Assembly (NCBI GenBank): GCA_017465465.1
Contig: JAFTWE010000043.1
Span: 1-64,000, forward strand
Length of the DNA stretch: 64,000 bases
Source: Clostridia bacterium
GTDB taxonomy: Bacteria; Bacillota; Clostridia; Oscillospirales; Acutalibacteraceae
Direction of reading: 5' to 3'
Shown here one piece after another: positions 34,322 through 41,875 of the stretch; positions within the stretch are counted from its first letter, which is position 1; each line of letters begins with the position of its first letter. Below the pieces are notes generated by a model. That model was not told where the DNA came from. It worked only from the letters and a program-made list of their open reading frames with translations, and made no database searches. A program made the translations under genes and the position numbers.

Positions 34322-35350
34322 TTAAAATAACTGTTGCTGACCGGGCATCTCAAAGCCTAAGTGGCGATAGCCCGCGGGGGTTACACATCTTCCTCTCGGT
34401 GTTCTTGAAAGAAAACCGATTTGCATAAGGTAGGGTTCATAAACGTCTTCTATTGTAACGGCTTCTTCACCGATTGCAGCCGCAATGGTTTCAAGACCGA
34501 CAGGTCCGCCGTTATAATTTTTAATCATACAGGTCAATAACATTCTGTCGATTGAGTCAAGACCAAGCTCGTCAATCTCCATTTTTTCAAGAGCCATATT
34601 AGCTGTAGCATCGGTAATAACACCGTTGCCGAGCACCTGAGCAAAGTCTCTTGCTCGCTTTAAAAGTCTGTTGGCGATTCTGGGTGTTCCTCTTGAACGG
34701 GAGGCTATCTGCATAGCACCGTAATCGTCCATCTGCACATCGAGAATGCCTGCACTTCTTTTAACAATTCTTGACAATTCTTCATCAGAATATAATTCAA
34801 GTCTAAGAACAACACCGAATCGGTCACGAAGAGGTGCGCTAAGCTGACCTGCTCTTGTGGTTGCGCCCACAAGTGTGAAGTGGGGAAGGTCAATTCTGAT
34901 GCTCCTTGCCGAAGGGCCCTGACCGATAATAATATCAAGGGCGTTATCCTCCATTGCAGGGTAAAGAATTTCTTCAACAATTCTGTTCATTCTGTGAATT
35001 TCGTCAATAAAAAGAACATCACCCTCATTGAGGTTTGTAAGCAAGGCGGCTAAGTCCTTGGGCTTTTCAATAGCGGGGCCTGATGTTAACCTGAAATTAA
35101 CTCCCATTTCATTAGCAATGATGCCTGCAAGGGTTGTTTTACCCAAGCCGGGAGGTCCGTAAAGCAAAACATGGTCTAAGGATTCACCGCGGTTTTTAGC
35201 GGCTTCAATAAAAATAGAAAGGTTTTCTTTTGCCTTTTCCTGACCGATGTAGTCACTTAAAGAATGAGGACGGAGCTGATATTCAATTTCACTGTCATTG
35301 CCCGAAGAATACTCGGGGGCAACGATTCTGCTTTCATAATCCGGTTCCAT
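34322..35350 (-). CDS. ruvB: Holliday junction branch migration helicase RuvB
   Basis: 342 residues. AAA+ motor: Walker [21 protein letters not shown], Walker [11 protein letters not shown], sensor LVGATTRAG, arginine finger PLRDRFG; C-terminal winged helix ending [20 protein letters not shown]. Drives branch migration with RuvA. AAGGAG precedes the ATG. Standard ruvC-ruvA-ruvB order. Confidence 0.97.
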   Translation of the reverse strand: MEPDYESRIVAPEYSSGNDSEIEYQLRPHSLSDYIGQEKAKENLSIFIEAAKNRGESLDHVLLYGPPGLGKTTLAGIIANEMGVNFRLTSGPAIEKPKDLAALLTNLNEGDVLFIDEIHRMNRIVEEILYPAMEDNALDIIIGQGPSARSIRIDLPHFTLVGATTRAGQLSAPLRDRFGVVLRLELYSDEELSRIVKRSAGILDVQMDDYGAMQIASRSRGTPRIANRLLKRARDFAQVLGNGVITDATANMALEKMEIDELGLDSIDRMLLTCMIKNYNGGPVGLETIAAAIGEEAVTIEDVYEPYLMQIGFLSRTPRGRCVTPAGYRHLGFEMPGQQQLF

Positions 35351-35371
35351 TATATTGCTCCTTTCTCACAA

Positions 35372-35968
35372 TTATATCAAAGACTTAAGAGCAAGTCTTA
35401 TAAGCTCTTCCGTAGGTAACGAAGGGTCTAACTTGCCGATTGCAGAAGCGGCCTCAGTTCGGCTGTAGCCAAGCATAATAAGAGCTTCAACAGCTTCGGC
35501 TCTGTTACCGCCTGCAGGAGAATCAGGTGAATCTGAAACGACATTGACTCCTCCCTGGGCAAGACCTGCTGAAAATTTATCTTTAAGCTCAAGGACTACT
35601 CTTTGAGCAAGCTTTGGTCCCACTCCCTGAGCCTTGGTGATTGATTTTACATCACCTGAAGCTATGCACAGCGCAAGCTTATCGGGTGAAAGCTGTGAAA
35701 GAATTGCAAGACCTGCCTTAGGTCCGACACCTGAAACAGAAATCAACTGCTTAAAGCAGGAGAGTTCCTGCTGAGTGTAAAAGCCGAACAAATCCATTGC
35801 ATCTTCTCTAACATTAAGGTAGGTGAAAAGAGTGGCTTCCTCCCCTGTTTTGCCTATTTTTGAAATAGTGTTAAGGGTGGTCATACAACGAAAAGCAATT
35901 CCGCCGCACTGAAGCGCAACAGAAGAATCTTCAATAGCAATGACCTTACCTGTAAGGGAGTAAAACAT
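35372..35968 (-). CDS. ruvA: Holliday junction DNA helicase subunit RuvA
   Basis: 198 residues. OB domain MFYSLTGKVIAIEDSSVAL, two helix-hairpin-helix motifs (LISVSGVGPKAGLAILSQL; ITKAQGVGPKLAQRVVLELK) and C-terminal domain III (ALIMLGYSRTEAASAIGKL) that contacts RuvB. Complete. Confidence 0.97.
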   Translation of the reverse strand: MFYSLTGKVIAIEDSSVALQCGGIAFRCMTTLNTISKIGKTGEEATLFTYLNVREDAMDLFGFYTQQELSCFKQLISVSGVGPKAGLAILSQLSPDKLALCIASGDVKSITKAQGVGPKLAQRVVLELKDKFSAGLAQGGVNVVSDSPDSPAGGNRAEAVEALIMLGYSRTEAASAIGKLDPSLPTEELIRLALKSLI

Positions 35969-35980
35969 CTTATCAGTCCT

Positions 35981-36481
35981 TTATTTATATTTTGCCAATT
36001 TACCCATCAAAGAACCGCTTGAATGGCCGTGGCAAATGGCAAGAGCGAGAGCATCGGCGGTATCATCGGGCTTTGGCACTTTAGTAAGCTTTAAAATAAG
36101 CTTTGTCATTTCCTGAACCTGCTTTTTTTCGGCTCTGCCGTAACCTACTACACTTTGCTTAACCTGTAAGGGGGTGTATTCAAAGGCTTCAAGTGAATTT
36201 TTTTGAGCTGAGAGCATTATAACTCCCCTTGCCTGAGCAACATCAATAACCGTTTTGGCGTTTGTGTTATAAAACAGCTTTTCAATGGACATTGCATCGG
36301 GCTTTGTTCTGCCGATGATAACATTCATTTCGTCATAAATCAGCTCAAGGCGGCGGTTAAAATCCATTCCTGCAGGGGTGGTGATTGCTCCGTATTCAAC
36401 AACGGAAAAATGATTGTTTTGGTAATCTAACACACCGTAACCCACAATAGCATAACCCGGGTCAATACCGAGAATTCTCAT
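35981..36481 (-). CDS. ruvC: Crossover junction endodeoxyribonuclease RuvC
   Basis: 166 residues. Resolves Holliday junctions. Catalytic acidic residues: Asp7 in ILGIDPGYAIVGYG, Glu in SIEKLFYN, and the C-terminal pair in PDDTADALALAICHG. First gene of the long run ending at clpE, behind a sigma-A promoter. Confidence 0.97.
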   Translation of the reverse strand: MRILGIDPGYAIVGYGVLDYQNNHFSVVEYGAITTPAGMDFNRRLELIYDEMNVIIGRTKPDAMSIEKLFYNTNAKTVIDVAQARGVIMLSAQKNSLEAFEYTPLQVKQSVVGYGRAEKKQVQEMTKLILKLTKVPKPDDTADALALAICHGHSSGSLMGKLAKYK

Positions 36482-36510
36482 ACTACACCACCATAAATTA
36501 AATTCATATC

Positions 36511-36539
36511 ATTATAACATATTGAATTACAAATATCAA
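36511..36539 (-). promoter_or_regulatory. Promoter of the ruvCAB-led run
   Basis: Minus strand TTGATA (36539-36534), 17-base spacer, perfect TATAAT (36516-36511), 29 bases before ruvC. Confidence 0.7.
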
Positions 36540-36540
36540 G

Positions 36541-36567
36541 AAAAAAAGCACCCAATATGGATGCTTT
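36541..36567 (-). terminator. Terminator of the accessory island
   Basis: AAAGCATCC...GGGTGCTTT with TTTTTTT after it in the minus direction; lies between the last island gene and the ruvC promoter and insulates them. Confidence 0.85.
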
Positions 36568-36593
36568 AATTACTTTTTATGTTGCTATTAATT

Positions 36594-36905
36594 TTATCGA
36601 TTATTTTTCTTTCTGTCTCGCTCTGCTCTCACCGCTTCATGAAACATTTTTACCTCTGCATAATTATTGCAACCGTATTTTTCATACTTGCAAACTCTAT
36701 CTGCCTGTTCTCTTCCTACACTTTTAACATTTTCATGGTGAAGAAGAATCGCCATTGCCGTTCCTGATAAAATTTTATCTAATTCGTCAACAGACAAATC
36801 CTTGAGCTTTTCTATATTGGTTTTAACATCATTTTTAGGTTTTGATAAATAATTAACTACAACCATAATCAAAACGATTGCTATTAAAATAAATACGATA
36901 ACCAT
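36594..36905 (-). CDS. Small membrane-anchored protein of the accessory island
   Basis: 103 residues, not recognised. One N-terminal membrane span (IVFILIAIVLIMVVVNYL), then a soluble part with a short helical LKDLSVDELDKILSGTAM and Cys-containing CKYEKYGCNNYAEVKMFHEA and a charged end RAERDRKKNNR. A good GAAGAGG ribosome site. Sixth and last gene of the JAMM-led operon, 41 bp after the next membrane protein. Could be an effector anchor or simply uncharacterised; no function assigned. Confidence 0.75.
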   Translation of the reverse strand: MVIVFILIAIVLIMVVVNYLSKPKNDVKTNIEKLKDLSVDELDKILSGTAMAILLHHENVKSVGREQADRVCKYEKYGCNNYAEVKMFHEAVRAERDRKKNNR

Positions 36906-36946
36906 TTTTACCTCTTCCGTTGAATCAAAAACACATAAACTGGTTT

Positions 36947-37315
36947 TTAGTTTTTATTTTTTGTTGCTTTTTTTATGTAGAAAATAATTATTTTGATTAC
37001 GCACCAAGCAAAATATACATATCCAACTGCAAGTGCAATAAAGAACATAAAAATAATCCAAAACAGCTTGAAAATGAAATTGCCTATATTGTTTCCAAAA
37101 GAAGAAAGTGAGCTTATAAATTCACGGCCCCACAAAAAGCCAAAAATAACAATACCCAATCCGCCAATAACGGAAAAGAATTCGTTCACTCCGCTTAATG
37201 GCAAGCAAATTGCTCCCACAACAAGAAAAGCTATTGTTCTTTTAAATGTGTTAAAGAAATCATTTTTAAATCCGACACTGAAATCAAACAATACATATTT
37301 AATTTTTTCAATCAT
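36947..37315 (-). CDS. Small polytopic membrane protein of the accessory island
   Basis: 122 residues, not recognised. Three hydrophobic segments: AFLVVGAICLPLSGV...FFSVIGGLGIVIFGFLW and LFWIIFMFFIALAVGYVYFA continuing WCVIKIIIFYI, ending in basic KKATKNKN. I chose ATG 37315 since AAGGAG sits just ahead of an earlier ATG but at proper distance to this one. Fifth gene of the operon. Confidence 0.72.
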   Translation of the reverse strand: MIEKIKYVLFDFSVGFKNDFFNTFKRTIAFLVVGAICLPLSGVNEFFSVIGGLGIVIFGFLWGREFISSLSSFGNNIGNFIFKLFWIIFMFFIALAVGYVYFAWCVIKIIIFYIKKATKNKN

Positions 37316-37336
37316 TACCATTCTCCTTTTATGTTA

Positions 37337-37582
37337 CTAATACATATTCACAGAAATTATCGACCAGCCCTCAAAGCCATCACGATAAAATCCTTTAGAA
37401 TCGTATCCTCCTTCGCCAACAGAACGAAAATATCCCATATAATCATAACCACCTTCGCCTGCTGACCTAAAGTAGCCCTTGGCATCATAGCCACCCTCAC
37501 CGGGTGAACGAAAATAACCCAGGGCATCATAACCGCTTTCACCTCGGGTACGGTAAATACCCTTTCCGTCATAATATCCCAT
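37337..37582 (-). CDS. Protein of tandem 14-residue GYFRS repeats
   Basis: 81 residues, of which 70 (residues 4-73) are five head-to-tail copies of a 14-residue unit, consensus YDxKGYFRSxGEGG; the outer copies diverge (YDGKGIYRTRGESG; YDSKGFYRDGFEGW). Ends WSIISVNMY. No Cys, no membrane span. Similar low-complexity 'YDSKGxYR' proteins occur in Clostridia, function unknown. There is no clear Shine-Dalgarno; the ATG follows the Sel1-protein stop by 7 bp, so translation is likely coupled. Fourth gene of the operon. Confidence 0.75.
   Translation of the reverse strand: MGYYDGKGIYRTRGESGYDALGYFRSPGEGGYDAKGYFRSAGEGGYDYMGYFRSVGEGGYDSKGFYRDGFEGWSIISVNMY
37364..37573 (-). repeat. Five tandem 42-bp coding repeats
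   Basis: In-frame direct repeats encoding the 14-residue units; the three central copies are most alike at DNA level (all contain GGTGAGGG/GGCGAAGG-type and TATGATGCC/TATGAT cores), so copy number could vary by slippage. Confidence 0.7.
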
Positions 37583-37589
37583 ATTTCAT

Positions 37590-38075
37590 TTACAAGATTT
37601 TAACATCTTTAATCATCGTTATTTTTATGCCATCTTTTTTTGTTGAAGTAACTTTAAAATCTTCATTTATCGCTCTTTTTGCTTCTTTCATAAATTCCGG
37701 ATTATTTGTTGTACAATCAGTTGCATCTAAATACCACATATATGAATTATAATCATCAACATGCTGATACGACCAGTGTCCTTTATAGTATAGCGCACCT
37801 GCATAAGAACAGTTGAAATTTTTCATTTTTCTACCCTTGTCGAAATAGCCAATCGCTCTTTGGGGGTCATAACCTACAGAGCTATCCTGCAAAAACATTA
37901 AGCCCAAAGTATAATACTGCTCATAGTTACCATCTGCAGCTCTTCTTTCGAGATTTTGAATTTCCATTTCTTTCGATTTAGGTAGATTGCTGTTTTTCTC
38001 TTTACCTTTTTTAACTCTCTTATCCTCTCTGAATGTAGATAATAAAATCAAAATGCTATCTCCGATAAGTCCCAT
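37590..38075 (-). CDS. Sel1/TPR-like repeat protein
   Basis: 161 residues. A basic, helical head (REDKRVKKGKEKN), then Sel1-like helices with the AAxGNxxAxxxLGxxYxxG spacing: RRAADGNYEQYYTLGLMFLQ, PQRAIGYFDKGRKMKNFNC and AGALYYKGHWSYQ. Sel1 repeats mediate protein contacts. The end (KVTSTKKDGIKITMIKDVKI) is beta-like. ATG preceded by AGGAGG. Third gene of the island operon, after an intercistronic hairpin. Confidence 0.7.
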   Translation of the reverse strand: MGLIGDSILILLSTFREDKRVKKGKEKNSNLPKSKEMEIQNLERRAADGNYEQYYTLGLMFLQDSSVGYDPQRAIGYFDKGRKMKNFNCSYAGALYYKGHWSYQHVDDYNSYMWYLDATDCTTNNPEFMKEAKRAINEDFKVTSTKKDGIKITMIKDVKIL

Positions 38076-38104
38076 ATTTTCTTCCTCCTGTAATCAATCA
38101 ACAA

Positions 38105-38133
38105 TACAGCATTCAACCTAATTGAATGCTGTA
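38105..38133 (-). terminator. Intercistronic hairpin inside the island operon
   Basis: TACAGCATTCAA, loop of 5, TTGAATGCTGTA: a perfect 12-bp stem between the Cys-rich and Sel1 genes, with only TTGTTGATT after it. Likely a partial terminator or mRNA-processing stem giving more of the JAMM and Cys-rich products. Confidence 0.65.
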
Positions 38134-38162
38134 CTTTGAGTCTTTTATAATTACTTATTATA

Positions 38163-38345
38163 TTAACCTTTCCAATGGAAACAGCCGTTTCTGTCCTCAG
38201 GCTTATTGTATCCGCCGTAGCCGCCTTCGCACTTAACTCTGCCGTAGCTGTCTCTGTCGCGGAAATTGGCATAGATACAAGTTGAGCAGTTACCGCCGCA
38301 GAATGTACCTTCGGGCAATTTGATTGTTCTTGAATTTTCTTTCAT
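38163..38345 (-). CDS. Small Cys-rich (probably zinc-binding) protein
   Basis: 60 residues, not recognised as a named family. Cysteines are spaced C-x3-C-x2-C, then C and C: TFCGGNCSTCIYA, VKCEGGYGG and NGCFHWKG. This fits a small metal-binding knuckle. ATG 38345 is preferred to a GTG three codons earlier because AAAGGA is too close to the latter. 21 bp after the JAMM gene, so both are made together. Confidence 0.75.
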   Translation of the reverse strand: MKENSRTIKLPEGTFCGGNCSTCIYANFRDRDSYGRVKCEGGYGGYNKPEDRNGCFHWKG

Positions 38346-38366
38346 TTGATACACATCCTTTAAAAA

Positions 38367-38789
38367 TTATAATAATTGAATTGCGTCATGAAAAATTTGA
38401 ATTTCATCCGCAACAATTAACGCATAATAACTTATTATTTTTTCCTTTGGAATAACTATAGGAAAATACAACTTATCAGTATAACCGCTGATACTTTTCA
38501 TAATTTCATTTATGTATTCAATATCAGCGCTTGATAATGCTTCACAATTATGTGGGTGAGAGTGATAAATCCCCATAAAATCAATATTTTTATTTAGCCA
38601 CTCGTTTATAGTTCTATTAAAAAACACTGTATCAGGCTTATACTTGTATGACGTTTTTATGTCACTCCCCTTGTCACTAACAAATATAGTAACTACTCCG
38701 TTGTGGCCGCCGAGAAGACCTCCGCTTTCGGGTGGCGGGTATAATGTAGAAAATACAATTTCTTCGTATAACTCTTTAGAAATCATCAT
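38367..38789 (-). CDS. JAMM/MPN metallopeptidase (Prok-JAB type)
   Basis: 140 residues with an intact JAMM zinc-protease signature: Glu21 in PPPESGGLLGG, then H76-S-H78-P...S86-x2-D89 in GIYHSHPHNCEALSSAD, the exact H-x-H-x7-S-x2-D spacing. JAMM proteins cleave isopeptide or peptide bonds after ubiquitin-like or other substrates; bacterial ones occur in sulfur-transfer, phage tail and defence settings. Here no E1, E2 or ubiquitin-like gene is adjacent. First gene of a six-gene operon divergent from an XRE regulator, under a near-consensus promoter overlapped by a palindrome. Confidence 0.88.
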   Translation of the reverse strand: MMISKELYEEIVFSTLYPPPESGGLLGGHNGVVTIFVSDKGSDIKTSYKYKPDTVFFNRTINEWLNKNIDFMGIYHSHPHNCEALSSADIEYINEIMKSISGYTDKLYFPIVIPKEKIISYYALIVADEIQIFHDAIQLL

Positions 38790-38821
38790 AAAATATCACT
38801 TATAAGCACGAAAACAACATT

Positions 38822-38842
38822 TGATGTATTCATAATACATCA
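38822..38842. promoter_or_regulatory. Palindromic operator between JAMM operon and XRE regulator
   Basis: TGATGTAT-N5-ATACATCA is a perfect 8+8 dyad; it extends with near-symmetry outwards to AAAACAAC (left) and GTTGTTTT (right), spanning about 43 bp. It overlaps the -10 of the JAMM promoter and lies near the regulator's own promoter, as expected for an XRE-type repressor controlling both. Confidence 0.7.
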
Positions 38843-38860
38843 TTCGTTGTTTTTTGTCAA
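38832..38860 (-). promoter_or_regulatory. Promoter of the JAMM operon
   Basis: Minus strand perfect TTGACA (38860-38855), 17-base spacer, TATTAT (38837-38832); 43 bases before the ATG. Confidence 0.75.
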
Positions 38861-38881
38861 GGTTAAATGTCAGATTATGTA
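38854..38881 (+). promoter_or_regulatory. Possible promoter of the XRE regulator
   Basis: TTGTCA (38854-38859), 16-base spacer, TATGTA (38876-38881); its -35 overlaps the -35 of the divergent promoter. Weak -10. Confidence 0.4.
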
Positions 38882-38905
38882 ATAATAAATTTGAGGTGAT
38901 TTATT

Positions 38906-39121
38906 ATGCATTATTATCCCCGACTTCGAGACCTTAGAGAAGATATGGATTTGACACAAGATGAACTTGTGAAAAGGCTCGGAATGCACAAAACTACTTA
39001 TACCAACTATGAGCAAGGCAAAAGAGAGCCTCCTTTTGATTTAATTATTAAGCTTGCAAAATTTTATAATGTTTCAATTGATTATATTGCAGGATTAACA
39101 GACATTCCAAACAAAAAATAA
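38906..39121 (+). CDS. XRE-family helix-turn-helix regulator
   Basis: 71 residues, a complete single HTH domain: LRDLREDMDLTQDELVKRLG then MHKTTYTNYEQGKREPPFDL and a closing VSIDYIAGLTD. GAGGTGAT precedes the ATG. Divergent from the JAMM operon with a palindrome in the shared promoter region, so the likely role is auto-repression plus repression of the six-gene arm. No sensor domain is fused, so the inducing signal is not evident. Confidence 0.92.
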   Translation: MHYYPRLRDLREDMDLTQDELVKRLGMHKTTYTNYEQGKREPPFDLIIKLAKFYNVSIDYIAGLTDIPNKK

Positions 39122-39153
39122 AAGCAGAACTGAAAATTTCAGTTCTGCTTTTT
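39121..39153. terminator. Bidirectional terminator between XRE regulator and der
   Basis: AAAGCAGAACTGAAA and its 15-base complement followed by TT; convergent genes end on either side. The right border of the island. Confidence 0.85.
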
Positions 39154-39157
39154 ACAT

Positions 39158-40486
39158 TCATTTTCTGTCTTTATCTCTTTCTCTTATAACCATTTTTGTG
39201 GGTGTACCCTCAAGGCCAAAAACCTCTCTTATCTGATTATCGAGATAGCGCTGATAGCTGTAATGGAACAAATCCTTACGGTTTACAAAGCAAACAAATG
39301 TTGGCGGTCTTGTAGATGCCTGGGTCATATAGTAAATCTTAAGTCTTTTACCCTTATCTGTGGGCGGCTGAACTCTTGCCGTTGCATCTGCCAAAACATC
39401 GTTTAATTTACCTGTTGAAATTCGCATTGCGTTCTGAGCATCAACAAATTTAATAAGCTCAAAAAGACGGTCAAGTCGCTGACCTGTTTTAGCTGAAATG
39501 AAAATAATGGGAGCGTAAGACATAAATGAAAAATCATTCATCAGCTTACGGCGGTAAGAGTCCATTGTTTTACCGTCTTTTTCAACAGCATCCCACTTAT
39601 TAACAGCAATAATGCAAGCCTTACCCAAATCGTGAGCAATACCTGCAACCTTTGAATCCTGCTCGGTAAAGCCCTCCTGAGCATCAATCATAATAACGCA
39701 TACGGTAGCTCTTTCAACAGCCATTCTTGCTCTGATAACGCTGTATTTTTCAATGGCATCGTCAACCTTGCTTTTGCGGCGCATACCTGCGGTGTCAATA
39801 AAGGTGAATTTGCCGAATTTATTGTCAATCAATGTGTCGGTAGCGTCACGGGTTGTGCCTGCAATATCAGAAACAATAGCTCTTTCTTCACCTGAAATAG
39901 CGTTGATTAAAGAAGATTTGCCTACATTTGGCTTACCGATAACGGCAACCTTAACGCGTTCATCATCCTCTTCATTTTCTTCCTCCTTGGGGAAATGGGC
40001 AACAACAGCATCGAGCAAGTCACCTGTTCCGTGACCGTGAACGGCTGAAACCTGAATGGGGTCACCAAGGCCAAGGTTGTAAAATTCATAATATTCAAGA
40101 GGAGGCTCACCCACCTTATCACACTTGTTAACACAAAGTACGATGGGCTTTCCGCTTTTCTGGAGCATTGCGGCAACCTCTTCATCAGTGGCTACAACGC
40201 CTGAATGAAGCTCTGTTACAAGAATAATAACATCAGCGCTGTCTATTGCAAGCTCTGCCTGACGGCGCATCTGAGAAAGAATAATATCGTCTGAATGGGG
40301 TTCAATACCGCCTGTATCAACAAGCAGGAAAGTGTTATTAAGCCATTCACAGTCGCCGTATATTCTGTCTCTGGTAACACCGGGAGTGTCATCTACAATA
40401 GAAAGTCTTTTACCGATGAGCTTGTTAAAAAGTGTGGATTTACCAACATTCGGTCTGCCTACAACGGCAACTATCGGTTTTGACAT
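39158..40486 (-). CDS. der: Ribosome assembly GTPase Der (EngA)
   Basis: 442 residues with two GTPase domains: G1 boxes GRPNVGKSTLF and GKPNVGKSSLI, G3 DTGGI and DTAGMRRKSK, G4 NKCD and NKWD, then a KH-like domain ending FGLEGTPTKMVIRERDK. Essential for 50S assembly. Follows the DUF512 gene by 4 bp; the two form a unit ended by the terminator at 39121. Confidence 0.97.
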   Translation of the reverse strand: MSKPIVAVVGRPNVGKSTLFNKLIGKRLSIVDDTPGVTRDRIYGDCEWLNNTFLLVDTGGIEPHSDDIILSQMRRQAELAIDSADVIILVTELHSGVVATDEEVAAMLQKSGKPIVLCVNKCDKVGEPPLEYYEFYNLGLGDPIQVSAVHGHGTGDLLDAVVAHFPKEEENEEDDERVKVAVIGKPNVGKSSLINAISGEERAIVSDIAGTTRDATDTLIDNKFGKFTFIDTAGMRRKSKVDDAIEKYSVIRARMAVERATVCVIMIDAQEGFTEQDSKVAGIAHDLGKACIIAVNKWDAVEKDGKTMDSYRRKLMNDFSFMSYAPIIFISAKTGQRLDRLFELIKFVDAQNAMRISTGKLNDVLADATARVQPPTDKGKRLKIYYMTQASTRPPTFVCFVNRKDLFHYSYQRYLDNQIREVFGLEGTPTKMVIRERDKDRK

Positions 40487-40490
40487 AAAA

Positions 40491-41798
40491 TCATTCCTTT
40501 CCTGTAATTTTATTTAACAATTCATATCCGTCATTTTTAACGGGAGTTATTTTAATATTAAGCCTTTGTGAAAGCTCATTAAGGGTTACATCATCAAGGA
40601 ACATATCACCCTCGTGACGAAGTGAAACGGCAGGAATCAGAAGCTCGTCACCCAAATCAACATCCTTAAGAGCGTTATAGTAATCCTCACCGCAGATAAG
40701 ACCGGCAACATTTATTTTGTCACCGAAAAGCCTGTTTTCAACCTCAATAACCTGAGCATCAAGATTTTGGCAAACTTCTTTTGCCCTGCTGCAAAGCTCG
40801 CTGATAAGAGGGAATGCTGCAACCCCTGTTGCAAGGGTCACTCTTCTGTTTTTGGCATCAAAGCTAAAGCCGTCAGCTGCTTCATAAAATTCATCTCTGA
40901 GCATTGTCCAAAGACCTACACCGTCTTCAAGCTGGTCAAAATCGCCGTAGCGTGAAGCATCGGGCATCTGAAGACCTGCCTTGATGTAAAATTCATCAGA
41001 AGCATAAGCAATATTCGTTTTATTATAGCACAAAAATTCGTCGTTGTAAATGTTAATTCTCGATATAACATCCAATGCCTGCTCTTTTGTGTAATCGTGA
41101 AGCTCTGTTAGACCGTCACGGTGGCAGGAAATGCCCACAGGCACACAGGCAATGCTTTTAAGTGACGGATAAAGCTTGCCTAAATCGTTAAGGGTTTTGG
41201 TCAGCTCATCACCGTCGTTGTAGCCGGGGCAAAGAACAAGCTGGGTATGAAGCTCAATGCCTGCATCTGCCAACTGTTTGATATAATCAAGCACCTTGCC
41301 TGCACGCTTATTGCCCATCATCTGAACACGAAGCTCGGGGTTGGTGGTGTGAACAGAAATATTTATGGGGCTTATGTGCATTGCAATAATGCGGTCAATA
41401 TCTTCCTGTTTCAGGTTTGTAAGTGTGATGTAATTACCGAAAAAGAACGAAAGGCGTGAATCATCATCTTTAAAATAAAGGCTTTCACGAAGTCCTTTGG
41501 GAAGCTGGTCAATAAAGCAAAAAATGCAGTTATTGGCGCAACGGCGCTGTTTATCCATAAGATAAGTCGCAAAGGAAAGTCCGATTTCCCCGCCCTGCTT
41601 ATTGCGAATTTTAACACTGCGGCTTTTGCCCGACTTTGTTTCAATTAAAAGCTCCAGCTTTTCATCAGTGATGTAAAATCGGTAATCAAGCACATCGTTT
41701 ATATTATGAGAATTTATTTTAATCAGCTTGTCCCCTGCTTTTATGCCGTGCCACCAGGCCTTGGAACGGGGCGCAACTGAGTCTATAACAACAGACAT
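40491..41798 (-). CDS. DUF512 protein with PDZ-like head and radical-SAM-type Cys cluster
   Basis: 435 residues. N-terminal PDZ-like segment (APRSKAWWHGIKAGDKLIKI), then RRCANNCIFCFIDQLPKGLR, a C-x3-C-x2-C motif as in radical-SAM enzymes, YITLTNL, a central (beta/alpha) region and a C-terminal DUF512 (GVGLWTMLRDEF; VTLATGVAAFPLI; LICGEDYYNAL). This matches the TIGR03279-type family, function unknown, usually next to der as here. AGGAA precedes the ATG. Confidence 0.88.
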   Translation of the reverse strand: MSVVIDSVAPRSKAWWHGIKAGDKLIKINSHNINDVLDYRFYITDEKLELLIETKSGKSRSVKIRNKQGGEIGLSFATYLMDKQRRCANNCIFCFIDQLPKGLRESLYFKDDDSRLSFFFGNYITLTNLKQEDIDRIIAMHISPINISVHTTNPELRVQMMGNKRAGKVLDYIKQLADAGIELHTQLVLCPGYNDGDELTKTLNDLGKLYPSLKSIACVPVGISCHRDGLTELHDYTKEQALDVISRINIYNDEFLCYNKTNIAYASDEFYIKAGLQMPDASRYGDFDQLEDGVGLWTMLRDEFYEAADGFSFDAKNRRVTLATGVAAFPLISELCSRAKEVCQNLDAQVIEVENRLFGDKINVAGLICGEDYYNALKDVDLGDELLIPAVSLRHEGDMFLDDVTLNELSQRLNIKITPVKNDGYELLNKITGKE

Positions 41799-41824
41799 AG
41801 ATATTCCTACTCTCTAAAAAGTCA

Positions 41825-41861
41825 AAAAGGTAGAGAAGACTCGAGTACTTCTCTACCTTTT
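41825..41861 (-). terminator. Terminator of yceD-rpmF
   Basis: AAAAGGTAGAGAAG...CTTCTCTACCTTTT, a 14-bp stem, followed by TTTTTGAC in the minus direction. Confidence 0.85.
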
Positions 41862-41875
41862 GTTGTTCAAAAGAC

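Noticed and set aside
36594-38789. CBASS or other named ubiquitin-like defence system
   Set aside because: A JAMM protease alone is not enough; no cyclase, E1, E2 or ubiquitin-like gene is present.
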